The position numbers were made by a program, and so were the translations under genes. Below the pieces are notes generated by a model, which was not told the DNA's origin, made no database searches, and saw only the letters and a list, made by a program, of their open reading frames with translations. A stretch of DNA of 64,000 nucleotides from Carettochelys insculpta (lineage: Eukaryota; Chordata; Testudines; Carettochelyidae): positions 10,170,337-10,234,336 of the forward strand of contig NC_134158.1 in assembly GCF_033958435.1 (NCBI RefSeq), given 5' to 3'. Numbering within the stretch: the stretch's first letter is position 1; each line of letters starts with the position of its first letter. Positions 51,655 to 63,800 of this stretch are shown here, in pieces.

Positions 51655-52907
51655 ATGAACGCGTTGTACGGCGCCACCAGCATGTGCCTGGCCTGCGAGC
51701 CCCGCCTGCCCGGCCTGCCCGCGGCCGAGCCCCCCAGCAAGGCCCCCGGCCCCCAGTACTTCACCTTCGACCCGCTGCCCGCCCTGGAGCGCCCCCCTGC
51801 CCGCCGGGGCAAGAAGCGGCTGCGCAGGGTGCTCTACCCGCCCGTGGTGAGTGCGGGGCTGCGTCGCGCGCCCGGGCGCCTGGGTTCTCCGCATGGTGGG
51901 GGGGGGGACTCCTGGGTTCTCCCGGGGGAGAAGGGGGGGGGTCCAGGGCTCACGCGGTGATTCTGCCCCCTCTGTGCCTCAGTTTCCCCGGCTGCAGAAG
52001 CCGGCTGGGGATGGTTGGCCCAGAGGCTGGAGAGGGGGTGAAGGCTGTGTACTCCCTCCCTGTGGGGAATGGGGCTGAACTGGGGGTTTTGGGGGGGGGG
52101 GTTGTTCTTGCCCCATCTCTGAGCACGCTGGGGATGAATCTCTTGACGCCGGGGGATGGGGGGAGCGGGTGGAGACCTGTAGCTCAGCCCTGCAGCGAGG
52201 GCGTCTGGATTCCTGCTGCATGAATCACCCTGCCCCACCTGCTGCGGCAGACTCTCTGCCCTAGAGATCTCCTGGATGGGGGGGTGCATGTGGGCCAGGC
52301 TGCCTGCTGCTGCCGGGGAGGTGCTTTTCTCTTGTAGAATAGTAGGGGACTCTCCCCCATCTGAGAGCAGTATGGGGCATATGACACACAGCATGGAGAG
52401 GCAAGCCAGATTATACGGGCGCAGCAGGGGTGGGTGGCTTAGCCCGTGATTTTACAGTGGTTTGGCAGAGGGGGGTGTTGGGGGTAGCAGCAGAGCATTC
52501 TGGGTAAGTGGGGTGTCATCCCCCTAGCGGTGGCTGGGTAGCAGGGTTGCCCTGAGGCCTTCTGGGTGATGGAATAAGACCGGTGCATTGTGGGTAATCA
52601 GTGGGTCTGTCTCTCCCCCCTGCAGGTGAAGCGTTACTACCCGGCCCAGGAGCGCAGCCCGGCCAAACGCCTGCTCGTCTTTCTCCTGCTCGTCATCGTC
52701 TACCAAGTGTACAGCGCCGACGAGGACCCGGCCCTGGCGCCCGAGCTGGGCTGCCCCGACTGCTCCATGGCCAGCGGGCTCCCCGGCTGCCCGCCCCCAC
52801 CCCCGCCTGTGCCCCTGCAGGTGCCGGAGACGGCCAACGCCACCAGCCCAGCCGACCCGGCCGCAGAGCTCGCCCAGTTGCTGGAGCAGAACCCAGCCGC
52901 CTTCTGA
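51655..52907 (+). CDS. IER3: Immediate early response 3 (IER3/IEX-1), complete, 157 aa
   Basis: Exon 1 is 51655-51846 (64 codons, donor GTG/GTGAGT) and exon 2 is 52626-52907 (acceptor CCCCCCTGCAG, stop TGA), joined in phase 0. The protein matches vertebrate IER3 by its RRVLYPPV-VKRYYP junction, the SPAKRLL motif leading into a single hydrophobic segment (~residues 80-93, LLVFLLLVIVYQVY), the acidic ADED start of the luminal part, and the C-terminal QNPAAF. Length is close to the human protein (156 aa). IER3 is a stress- and growth-factor-induced membrane protein that modulates ERK and NF-kB signalling and cell survival. The two-exon structure and the position before FLOT1 on the same strand are as in mammals. 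No defects are seen. Confidence 0.97.
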
Positions 52908-53074
52908 GCCCCCGGCCGGGCACCGCCAGCCCCTTGGGGGTTAACCCCCGGCCGGGCGTCTCGCCTCTGAACTCAGCCAGGAGGAATCCAGCCCTGACGT
53001 CAAGAGCCTCGTGAAACCGTTGGCTGGCCCGGGCCAGGGCGGTCCTGGGCAGGGGCCGCTGCGGGGAGCAGGGG

Positions 53075-53150
53075 AATTAACTTATTAACTTATTGTCACT
53101 CTTGTATTTATTGTGCTATTTATATGGAGTAATTTAAACTATTTAATGCG
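53075..53150 (+). promoter_or_regulatory. AU-rich element in IER3 3' UTR
   Basis: A sharply AT-rich island (tgtatttattgtgctattta preceded by ttattaacttattg) with ATTTA cores sits in otherwise GC-rich sequence. Such elements destabilise immediate-early mRNAs, and IER3 carries one in mammals. Confidence 0.75.
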
Positions 53151-53542
53151 GGCAGGCGTGGGAAATCCCTGCTCGGGGAAAGCTGTTCCCTGCCGCCCGC
53201 CCATGCACTCACCCGTGCCCTGGCACTAGGGTCAAACACTACAGGTCCCAGGGAGATGAGGCTTGTCTCGGACAAACAGCTCCGGGCGGGGGCGCAGCTG
53301 GAGGAGGGGGGAATCGTTAGGGTCCTCTGGGGGCAGAGGGGAGAAGTGGGGGGCAGAGCAGCCTGTGCCAGAGATGGCTGAGCACCCCCTACTCCTCCAC
53401 CCCCCCCCCCCCCCCCGGCTGAGCTCCTGTCCCCCTGGGTGTGGGACCAGCCCCCACCGGGTGTGCTTACTGTGTAAGCCCCCCAAGTCCGAGGCCTTCA
53501 GCTCCCACATGCTGGGCCGAGCTGTGTATGTTCTGTGAACAC

Positions 53543-53548
53543 AATAAA
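53543..53548 (+). terminator. IER3 poly(A) signal
   Basis: AATAAA lies 636 bp after the stop codon and is followed by a GT-rich stretch. The neighbouring minisatellite begins directly after it. Confidence 0.85.
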
Positions 53549-53566
53549 TTGACTGACTTCTGGAGC

Positions 53567-54415
53567 TGGTGTGTGGCTGATTTCTGGGGGGGGAGGGGAG
53601 GGGATCCCCATCCTTGGGGCATGAGGCTGTTTTAGGGGGGAGGAGGAGGGGACCCCAATCTGTTGGGGTGTGGCTGATTTCTGGGGGGGCAGGAGGGGAC
53701 CCCTATGTGGGGAGGGGGTTGGAGGGCAGGAGGGGATCCCTGTCTGTTGGGGTGTGGCTGATTTTTGGGGGGGGCAGGAGGGGATCTCTGTCCTTGGGAG
53801 GGGGTGTTTTGGAGGGCACCCCAGTCTGTTGGGGGTGTGGCTGATTTCTGGGGGCAGGATGGGACCCCAATCCTTGGGAGATGTTCTGGGGGGGCAGGAG
53901 GGGACCCCATGTGTTGAGGTGTGGCTGATTTCTGGGGGGGGAGGGGACCCTTATCCTGGGGGGGGGGGGTTGGAGGGCAGGAAAGGACCCCAATCTGTTG
54001 GGGTGTGGCTGATTTCTGGGGGAGGCCGGAGGGGAACCCTATCCTTGGGGGGGTTGGAGGGCAGGAGGGGACCCTAATCTGTTGGGGTGTGGCTGACTTC
54101 TGAGGGGGGCAGGTGGGGACCTCTATACTTGGGGGGGGCTGTTTTGGAGGGCAGGAGGTGACCCCATGTGTAGGGGTGTGGCTGATGTCTGGGGGAGAGG
54201 GAGAGGACCCCAATCCTTGGGGGGGGGTGTTCTGGTGGGCAGGAGGGGACTCCAAACTGTTGCGGGGGGTGGCTGATTTCTGGGTGGGGCAGGAGGGGAC
54301 CCCAATCCTTGGGGGGGTGTTCTGGTGGGCAGGAGGGGACCCCAAACTGTTGGGGGGGTGGCTGATTTCTGGGGGGGGGCAGGAGAGGACCCTATCATTG
54401 GGGTGGGGGGTCAGT
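53567..54415. repeat. G-rich minisatellite behind IER3 (~0.85 kb)
   Basis: The phrase gggtgtggctgatttctggg plus caggaggggaccc recurs about 13 times with variable length (about 55-100 bp). The first copy grows out of the sequence just after the IER3 poly(A) site. Confidence 0.95.
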
Positions 54416-55470
54416 GGTTGTCTCATAAAGGCAAAGCTCAACACCTCTGTAGACAGATTCGCCGGGGGGTGGGGGGCGAGGGGTCCCCTCTCCTTCACGG
54501 GGCCCTCATGCCACGTCCACCCGTCTGCTGCATCACAGGTATTACATCACCAGGCTGCCCTCTCATTGGCTGCTGGGGGGCTGGGGGGCAGGGCCTGGGA
54601 GGGGGCAGCCCCTCCAGTGGAGCAAACAGCTCTGGGGACGCGGGGAGGCTCCTGGGTTCCACCCCCAAGCTGCGAGGGGGGGTCCGAGGGGTTATTACAG
54701 GGGTCTGGGCCTCAGCAGGACTCTTGGGGGTCTCATCTGCAGCGAGGGGGGGGTCGCCCATCCCCCAGCAGTGGAGGTGGGAACCCCTCAGCTGGGGCCT
54801 CGGACACAACCTGGGGCTCTCAGTGGGTCACAGGAGGGCGGAACAAGGGGGCTGGTGGGGGGGTCAGGTCCCAGCCTGGGTCTGTTGGGTACCAGCAGGG
54901 ACTGAGCAGACCTGGAGGGGGCCCAGCTCTGCCGTGGGGCCAGGAGCGGGTGTGACAAAGGCCCTTCTGGTTCCAGCGCTTGGGGACCCCGGAGGTCCCT
55001 GGTAAAGTGCGGGGAGGGACCAGCTGGGGGGCAGAAACGGCTGGTGATAAACAGGCTGAAGGTGGCTAAAAAAAATGGGGCAGCCCCGGATGCAGCCTGT
55101 GAAGGGCTGAGCCCTCCTAGGGCCTCGCTGTCCCCCAGCCGGGCATGGCGCCTCCGTGGGGCGGCTCCGCTCGGGCTGGGGGGTGCTGGCCCCAGCAGCC
55201 GTTCCGGGAAAGGTCAGTGCTCGGACCGGCTCACAAGCAAAAGATGAGGCAAGCGTGTGACCTAGGCACAGACCACTGCCGGCTCACTTGGCCGGGAAGG
55301 GGAAGTGGCCCTTGCGCCGTGGGGCGGGGCTGGACCCGGCCGGGTGCTGCGTGCTGGGGAAGAGAGGAAGGATGGGAGCTGAGCAATGCCCGGGGCGAAG
55401 GGGCTGGCGAGCAGAGCCAGGGCTGGGACCGGAGAACAGCCGTCCAGTCCGGGAACCGTCACTGTGGCGA
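54416..55470. other. Unassigned GC-rich stretch
   Basis: No exon with recognisable homology. Long plus-strand frames continue into the next minisatellite and are composition artefacts. Confidence 0.4.
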
Positions 55471-55471
55471 G

Positions 55472-56150
55472 GAGGGGATTGGTCTGGGGAACGCCAGGGC
55501 GGGACTGACCTCTGGGCTCCCATCAGTCTGGGGAACGCCAGGGCGGGACCGTCCGCCGGGCTCCAATCGGTCTGGAGAACACCGGGCGGGACCAGGCACC
55601 GGGCTCCCATCAGTCGGGAACGCCAGGGTGGGACCGGCCGCCAGGTTCCCATCGGTCTGGGGAACGCCAGGGCGGGACCGTCCGCCGGACTCCAATCGGT
55701 CTGGAGAACACCGGGCGGGACCAGGCACCGGGCTCCAATCGGTCTGGAGAACACCGGGCGGGACCAGGCACCGGACTCCAATCGGTCTGGAGAACACCGG
55801 GTGGGACCGTCCGCCGGGCTCCAATCGGTCTGGAGAACACCGGGTGGGACCGTCCGCCGGGCTCCAATCGGTCTGGAGAACACCGGGTGGGACCGTCCGC
55901 CGGGCTCCAATCGGTCTGGAGAACACCGGGCGGGACCAGGCACCGGGCTCCAATCGGTCGGGAACGCCAGGGTGGGAACGGCCTCCAGGCTCCCATCGGT
56001 CTGGGGAACACCAAGGCAGGTCCAGCTGCCGGGCTCCCATTGGTCTTGGGAACACCAGGACGGGACCAGCCGCTGGGCTCCCATCGGTCTGGGGAACACC
56101 AGGGCGGGACCGGCTGCTGGGCTCCCACTGGTCCGGGGACGGGACCGACC
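55472..56150. repeat. 43-bp minisatellite (~15 copies)
   Basis: The unit is cggtctggagaacaccgggt plus gggaccgtccgccgggctcc and aat. Sub-variants are gtccgccgg versus aggcaccgg and ggagaacacc versus ggggaacgcc. Confidence 0.97.
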
Positions 56151-56334
56151 GCTGGGCTCTCCCCGCAGCCAGGGCCACGCACGAGGGAAAGGGCCCGGCC
56201 TGAGGGCTGGGCCAGAGTGATCGGCCGGGAGGTCGTGGGGTCAGTGGCCAGAGGGCTGGAGGAGCCGATCAGACACACCCGCCGGGGCTGGGCCACCCAC
56301 ACCACAGGGACGACAGGCTGCGTGGCCGGAGCTG

Positions 56335-59050
56335 GAGCTGTCCCTAGGCCCCGGCCCCGGCCCCAGCCCCTGTGCCCCCCGCAGCTGGGCTCCCTAGATC
56401 CCCATCCAGCCGGCCCCAGCCCCTGTGCCCCCCGCAGCTGGGCTCCCTAGGCCCCGGCCCCGGCCCCAGCCCCTGTGCCCCCCAGAGCTGGGCTCCCTAG
56501 ATCCCCATCCAGCCGGCCCCAGCCCCTGTGCCCCCCGCAGCTGGGCTCCCTAGGCCCCGGCCCCGGCCCCAGCCCCTGTGCCCCCCAGAGCTGGGCTCCT
56601 TAGATCCCCGTCCAGCCGGCCCCGGCCCCTGTGCCCCCCGCAGCTGGGCTCCCTAGATCCCCGTCCAGCCGGCCCCGGCCCCTGTGCCCCCCAGAGCTGG
56701 GCTCCCTAGATCCCCGTCCAGCCGGCCCCGGCCCCTGTGCCCCCCAGAGCTGGGCTCCCTAGATCCCCGTCCAGCCGGCCCCAGCCCCTGTGCCCCCCGC
56801 AGCTGGGCTCCCTAGATCCCCGTCCAGCCGGCCCCAGCCCCTGTGCCCCCCGCAGCTGGGCTCCCTAGATCCCCATCCAGCCGGCCCCAGCCCCTGTGCC
56901 CCCCGCAGCTGGGCTCCCTAGATCCCCGTCCAGCCGGCCCCGGCCCCTGTGCCCCCCGCAGCTGGGCTCCCTAGATCCCCGTCCAGCCGGCCCCGGCCCC
57001 TGTGCCCCCCGCAGCTGGGCTCCCTAGATCCCCATCCAGCCGGCCCCGGCCCCTGTGCCCCCCAGAGCTGGGCTCCCTAGATCCCCGTCCAGCCGGCCCC
57101 GGCCCCTGTGCCCCCCGCAGCTGGGCTCCCTAGATCCCCGTCCAGCCGGCCCCAGCCCCTGTGCCCCCCAGAGCTGGGCTCCCTAGATCCCCGTCCAGCC
57201 GGCCCCAGCCCCTGTGCCCCCCGCAGCTGGGCTCCCTAGATCCCCGTCCAGCCGGCCCCGGCCCCTGTGCCCCCGCAGCTGGGCTCCCTAGATCCCCGTC
57301 CAGCCGGCCCCCGCCCCTGTGCCCCCCGCAGCTGGGCTCCCTAGATCCCCGTCCAGCCGGCCCCGGCCCCTGTGCCCCCCAGAGCTGGGCTCCCTAGATC
57401 CCCGTCCAGCCGGCCCCAGCCCCTGTGCCCCCCAGAGCTGGGCTCCCTAGATCCCCGTCCAGCCGGCCCCAGCCCCTGTGCCCCCCAGAGCTGGGCTCCC
57501 TAGATCCCCGTCCAGCCGGCCCCAGCCCCTGTGCCCCCCAGAGCTGGGCTCCCTAGATCCCCGTCCAGCCGGCCCCGGCCCCTGTGCCCCCCGCAGCTGG
57601 GCTCCCTAGATCCCCGTCCAGCCGGCCCCAGCCCCTGTGCCCCCCGCAGCTGGGCTCCCTAGATCCCCGTCCAGCCGGCCCCGGCCCCTGTGCCCCCCGC
57701 AGCTGGGCTCCCTAGATCCCCGTCCAGCCGGCCCCGGCCCCTGTGCCCCCCGCAGCTGGGCTCCCTAGATCCCCATCCAGCCGGCCCCGGCCCCTGTGCC
57801 CCCCGCAGCTGGGCTCCCTAGATCCCCGTCCAGCCGGCCCCGGCCCCTGTGCCCCCCGCAGCTGGGCTCCCTAGATCCCCGTCCAGCCGGCCCCAGCCCC
57901 TGTGCCCCCCGCAGCTGGGCTCCCTAGATCCCCGTCCAGCCGGCCCCAGCCCCTGTGCCCCCCGCAGCTGGGCTCCCTAGATCCCCGTCCAGCCGGCCCC
58001 AGCCCCTGTGCCCCCCGCAGCTGGGCTCCCTAGATCCCCGTCCAGCCGGCCCCAGCCCCTGTGCCCCCCAGAGCTGGGCTCCCTAGATCCCCGTCCAGCC
58101 GGCCCCAGCCCCTGTGCCCCCCGCAGCTGGGCTCCCTAGATCCCCGTCCAGCCGGCCCCGGCCCCTGTGCCCCCCAGAGCTGGGCTCCCTAGATCCCCGT
58201 CCAGCCGGCCCCAGCCCCTGTGCCCCCCGCAGCCGGGCTCGCTAGATCCCCGTCCAGCCGGCCCCGGCCCCTGTGCCCCCCGCAGCTGGGCTCCCTAGAT
58301 CCCCGTCCAGCCGGCCCCGGCCCCTGTGCCCCCCAGAGCTGGGCTCCCTAGATCCCCGTCCAGCCGGCCCCAGCCCCTGTGCCCCCCGCAGCTGGGCTCC
58401 CTAGATCCCCGTCCAGCCGGCCCCAGCCCCTGTGCCCCCCAGAGCTGGGCTCCCTAGATCCCCGTCCAGCCGGCCCCAGCCCCTGTGCCCCCCAGAGCTG
58501 GGCTCCCTAGATCCCCGTCCAGCCGGCCCCGGCCCCTGTGCCCCCCGCAGCTGGGCTCCCTAGATCCCCGTCCAGCCGGCCCCGGCCCCTGTGCCCCCCG
58601 CAGCTGGGCTCCCTAGATCCCCGTCCAGCCGGCCCCGGCCCCTGTGCCCCCCGCAGCTGGGCTCCCTAGATCCCCGTCCAGCCGGCCCCGGCCCCTGTGC
58701 CCCCCGCAGCTGGGCTCCCTAGATCCCCGTCCAGCCGGCCCCGGCCCCTGTGCCCCCCGCAGCTGGGCTCCCTAGATCCCCATCCAGCCGGCCCCGGCCC
58801 CTGTGCCCCCCGCAGCTGGGCTCCCTAGATCCCCGTCCAGCCGGCCCCGGCCCCTGTGCCCCCCGCAGCTGGGCTCCCTAGATCCCCGTCCAGCCGGCCC
58901 CGGCCCCTGTGCCCCCCGCAGCTGGGCTCCCTAGATCCCCGTCCAGCCGGCCCCGGCCCCTGTACCCCCCAGAGCTGGGCTCCCTAGATCCGCAGCCAGC
59001 TGGCCCTGGCCCCTGTGCCCCCTGCAGCCGGGCTCGCTAGATCCCCGGCT
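56335..59050. repeat. 53-bp minisatellite (~2.7 kb, ~50 copies)
   Basis: The unit is gctgggctccctagatcccc plus gtccagccggccccggcccc plus tgtgccccccgca. It is very homogeneous, with two alternating versions (cccgcagctggg and cccagagctggg). Each cccgcag unit looks like a 3' splice acceptor (pyrimidine tract followed by CAG). Confidence 0.98.
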
Positions 59051-59605
59051 GACTGGCCCAGTCTAGCCCGTCCACGTGCTGTCCCTGGCTGCATGGGGAT
59101 TTCGAGCCGACCTTGAAGGCGGCCGGCTGGGCGCCCTTGGCCAGGGACGGGCCCAGCCCCATGGACTGATAAGGGGCTATTTCTGGCTCTGTGCGGGGGC
59201 CGGGGAACAGCGGGTTCCCAGTGGCACCTGCTGAGCCACTAGGGGAGGGTTATATATAGCCAACGCCCACGGCCAGACAGCGCCTGGGTCCTGCCCCGGT
59301 CTGCGGCGGCAGTGGGGGCTGGTAGTTACAGCAGGGGGGCTGGGAGCCAGGACTCCTGGGTTCTCCCCAGTGCTGGGAGGGCAAGGGGGGCTGGTGCTTA
59401 GAGTAGTGGGAAGTAGGGCTGGGTTCACCCTCCAGTGCCTGGTGCATGTTTCATGGTGCAGGCAGGGCCGTGCCAGGGCCTTGCACACTCGCACGCTGGT
59501 CACACACACTCCCACGACATGTGAGCGAGCACTGGCAGAGCTGGGGCTGTGTCAGGCATTGACCTATAGTGACTGGCTCCTGGTCTCTGCCTTCCCGTCC
59601 CCCTC
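59051..59605. other. Unassigned stretch between minisatellites
   Basis: A reversed copy of the ccaggactcctgggttct interspersed phrase lies near 59330-59400. No gene is seen. Confidence 0.4.
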
Positions 59606-59606
59606 A

Positions 59607-60275
59607 CTGGGTGCTGGATACTGGGCACCGGGTGCTGGGCACTGGGTGCCAGATGGTGGGCGCTGCGTGGGGGGTGTTGGGTACCGGCTGCCGGGTGCTG
59701 GGTGCCAGGTGGTGGGTGGCGGTTGTTGGGTGGCGGGTGTTGGGTGCCAGGTGGCGGTGTTGGGTGACGGGTGTTGGGTACCAGGTGCCGAGTGGCGGGT
59801 GTTGGGTGCCAGGTGTTGGGTTCCAGGTGGCAGGTGTTGGGTGACGGGTGTTGGGTGCTGGGTGTTGAGTGGCGGGTGCCGGGTGGCGGGTATTGGGTGC
59901 CGGGTGGCAGGTGTTGGGTGCCGGGTGTTGAGTGGCGGGTGCCGGGTGTTGGGTGCCAGGTGGCGGGTGGCAGGTGTTGGGTGCCTGGTGTTGAGTGGCG
60001 GGTGGCGGGTGTTGGGTACCAGGTGGCGGGTGTTGGGTGCCGGGTGGCGGGTATTGGGTGCCGGGTGGCAGGTGTTGGGTGCCGGGTGTTGAGTGGCGGG
60101 TGACGGGTGTTGGGTGCCAGGTGGCGGGTGGCAGGTGTTGGGTGCTGGGTGTTGAGTGGCGGGTGGCAGGTGGCGGGTGTTGGGTGCCGGGTGTTGGGTG
60201 CCAGGTGGCGGGTGGCAGGTGTTGGGTGCCGGGTGCCGGGTGCCGGGTATTGGGTGCCGGGTGCCGGGTGCCGGC
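59607..60275. repeat. GGGTGYYGGGTG-type minisatellite (~0.67 kb)
   Basis: Short units (7-20 bp) of gtgttgggtgccgggtggcg and variants, irregularly arranged. The 350-codon minus frame over it is a repeat translation. Confidence 0.95.
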
Positions 60276-60279
60276 CCTG

Positions 60280-60825
60280 TGGGTGCGGGACTGGGCCGGG
60301 CAGGCCTGCAGGGAGGGCCGGGGGAGTCCTAGGGGGCCCGCGGGGGCTGCTGTGTGCCTGTGCCTGCGCCTGCGGCTGGGGGCGGGGAGAGGGGTGTGGC
60401 CTGTCCCATCTGGGGACGGGGCCTTCCCATCTGGGGGCGGGGCCTGGCTGGGCCGGGGAAAGGGGCGGGGCCCGGCTGGGGGCGGGGCCGGCGGACGCTG
60501 TTGCAGACTGGCCCCGCCCTCCCGGGCTGCGCTATGGGACGCGCGCGCCCCCTGCCGACCGCCGGGAGCTGACGCAGATGCTTCGGGGGAGGGATGCCCC
60601 CTCCCGTCCTGGGCAGGAAGTGACGCAACCGAGTCTCCCTGGAAACCCGCGAACACGCGTCAATCACTCCGCACTTCCGGCCCCGCCCGCCTGCCCGCCT
60701 CACCCCCGCCGCGGGGGCTGCCGGGATCGCGGCGGGGCCGGGCGGGGCCCGTGTGCGGCGGGAGAGGCTGAGCGCGGGGCGCGGGCGGGGCCGGACGCCT
60801 GGGTCCCTGCGGCGGCGGCATCAGC
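60280..60825 (+). promoter_or_regulatory. FLOT1 CpG-island promoter and 5' UTR
   Basis: CpG-dense sequence with several GC boxes (ggggcgggg near 60435, 60465 and 60480) and no TATA box lies directly before the FLOT1 start codon, which suits a housekeeping promoter. I could not locate the transcription start or decide whether a non-coding first exon exists. Confidence 0.65.
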
Positions 60826-63800
60826 ATGTTCTTCACCTGCGGCCCCAACGAGGCCATGGTGGTGTCGGGTGAGGGACCCCCCCAGCCCGACCCCGCCGGG
60901 ACCCCGCCCCGGGACCCCCCCAGCCCGACCCCGCCGGGACCCCCCCGGAACCTGCCCTGGGCCGGGGGGGAGCCCGCGCCCCCCTCCCCCCCCCCGAGGG
61001 GAAGCGGCCTCGCCCCCCCCACCGGGATCTCAGCCACGGTGACGTCACAATCTCCCTGGGGATGTGGGGGGGGGGGGTCGGTCGTCGAATGGTCAACAAT
61101 CAAACCTCTTCCCAGCTCCCGAATGGCTGCGGGGGGGGCCGGGCGGGGAGAAGGGAAGATGGGGGCGGGGGGGGTTGGGGGGCTGTGCGGGCAGATGGGA
61201 GTATGGGGGGGTGGGGAGAAGGGGGGGGCGGGGGCAGGGGGGGCAAATGGGAGTATGGGGGGGTGGGGAGAAGGGGGTACCACGGGGCTGTGTGGGCAGA
61301 TGGGAGAATGGGGGTGGGGCGGGGAGAAGGGGGTACCAGGGGGCGGGGTGGGGGGGGCTGTGTGGCAGATGGGAGTATGGGGGCGGGGAGAAGGGGGTAC
61401 CAGGGGGCAGGGTGGGGGGGGCTGTGTGGCAGATGGGAGTATGGGGGTGGGGAGAAGGGGGTACCAGGGGGCAGGGTGGGGGGGGCTGTGTGGCAGATGG
61501 GAGTATGGGGGTGGGGAGAAGGGGGTACCAGGGGGCAGGGTGGGGGGGGCTGTGTGGCAGATGGGAGTATGGGGGTGGGGAGAAGGGGGTACCACGGGGC
61601 AGGGTGGGGGGGGGCTGTGTGGGCAGACGGGAGTCCCAGGGGGCGGGGCAAGTGGTGTGTTGCCTTATCATCCTTCCCAGAGACAGCTGCATCCCCGCAG
61701 CAAGCGAGCTGTCACTGCGCAGTGTCGCTGTCCCAGGCTGCTGGTCCCACCTGCCCCACCCCAGAGGCGGCAGCAGCTCAGGCACCCAGCAGCATCTCAC
61801 TCTCTGCTCCCCTCCCCCAGGCTTCTGCCGCAGCCCCCCGGTGATGGTGGCGGGGGGCCGGGTGTTCGTCCTGCCCTGTGTCCAGCAGATCCAGAGGTGA
61901 GCCCCAGAGCCCGCCAGGTCTGGCCGTGCCGGATCGGCCCTGCTGAGTCGGTGGGAGTAAGGAAGGGAGCAGCGTGGGGGGCAGGGATGCCAGCCTGGAT
62001 GGGTCGGTGGGCCTGATCGGGGGATGCCCCCACCCTGCTGACCTCCCTGCTCCGCCTGCAGGATCTCCCTGAACACGCTGACCCTAAACGTGAAGAGTGA
62101 GAAGGTTTATACCCGGCACGGGGTCCCCATCTCCGTCACCGGCATCGCCCAGGTAACCACCACTCCTGCACGGTCACCACGGAAACCCCAGGGGATCAGG
62201 GAACACCTAGGAAACTAGCAGGGTATCCTGTGCCCCCAATGGCACCAGCCACTGGCACCCCCATCCCCATACTTTCCTCATTGGTACGTGCCACCCTGGC
62301 TCCTTCCCACTTCCCCCCATGGTACCTTCCAGCCGAGCTCACCTGTGAGTTCGCTCGCTTGCTCTCTCGTGTGCGCACGCGCGCACACACACACACACAC
62401 TCACTCTCTCTCTCCCTCCCTCCCCGCCCCCCCGTCAGTGGTACTTGCCACCGGCACCACAACCCTATTTCCTCACGTCGTATTTGCCCAGACGAGCTCA
62501 TTTCCCCCAATGGCTCATTCAGTGGTAGCCCGCCTTGGCTCGTTCCACACACGCACACACCGTTTGTCTCCACGGTACTGCCCAGCCTCTCTCAGCCCAC
62601 ACCCCATGACCACCGTGGTACTGCCCAGCCTGGCTCACCCCGCCTTACCACCATGGTACTGCCTTGTCTAGCATCCCCCGCTTTACCACCATGGTACTGC
62701 CCAGCTTGGCTCACCCTGCCTTACCACCATGGTACTGCCTTGTCTAGCATCCCCCGCTTTACCACCATGGTACTGCCCAGCTTGGCTCACCCCCCCTTAC
62801 CACCATGGTACTGCCTTGTCTAGCTTCCCCCGCTTTACCACCATGGTACTGCCCAGCCAGGCTCCCTCCCCCTCGACCATGGTAGTACCTTGTCTAGCTT
62901 CCCCCGCTTTACCACCATGGTACTGCCCAGCCTGGCTCCCCCTCCCCCGCCTTACCAACATGGTACTGGCCATCCCACTGGTGACACACAGGGGACCACA
63001 GGGCTCCCTTCACCACCATGGACATGGTCTCCAGGCAACTGTTGCTGGGGTGCAGACAATAGCCTCTTCCTCTTAAAGGGGCAGGCGACCCATCCTGGCA
63101 GAATGCCTAGGGCTCATGGGGGGCTGGGCTGTGGGGGCTGGGGCTGCAGGCCCCCTGCCCCCGTCCCAGCTCTGGTGACCTCGCCCGACAGGTGAAGATC
63201 CAGGGGCAGAACAAGGAGATGCTGGCGGCCGCCTGCCAGATGTTCCTGGGCAAGTCGGAGAGCGAAATCAGCCAGATCGCCCTGGAGACGCTGGAGGGCC
63301 ATCAGCGCGCCATCATGGCCCACATGACGGTGGAGGTGGGTTCCCCTCCCCCCGCCGGGGGGTCAGTCCTCCTCCCCCTGTGTGTCCCTGTACGCCTGCC
63401 CTGACCCGCCCTGTGTGCCCCCCGCAGGAGATCTACAAGGACCGGCAGAAGTTCTCGGAGCAGGTGTTCAACGTGGCCTCCTCCGACCTGGTCAACATGG
63501 GGATCAGCGTGGTCAGCTACACGCTCAAAGACATCCACGACGACCAGGTGAGGAGAGCTGGCGCCCCTAGAGGGGCCAGGCCCTGCCCCATTCCCTGCCC
63601 TGGGGGAGCCAGCGCCCCTAGAGGGGACAGGTCCCTGCCCCCCGAGCTAGAGGAGCCAGAGCCCTGAAGGGATTAGCTCTCCAGCCAGGCTGTGGGGTGG
63701 GACTGAGGCTTGTCTCTGTCCTGTCCCCACTGATTGCTGCCCCAGGATTACCTGCACTCGCTGGGGAAAGCCAGGACCGCGCAGGTGCAGAAGGACGCCC

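Noticed and set aside
55145..56450. 352-, 310-, 271- and 239-codon frames on both strands
   Set aside because: They run along the 43-bp array and its GC-rich flank in several frames at once, the hallmark of repeat translation.
59604..60656. 350-codon minus-strand frame (His/Pro/Thr repeats)
   Set aside because: Reverse translation of the GGGTG-type minisatellite, then promoter sequence.
61093..62076. Pro/His-rich minus-strand frame of 327 codons and plus-strand frames of 396, 278 and 260 codons
   Set aside because: They lie over the G-rich repeat in FLOT1 intron 1; the real coding signal there is the short exon 61821-61896.
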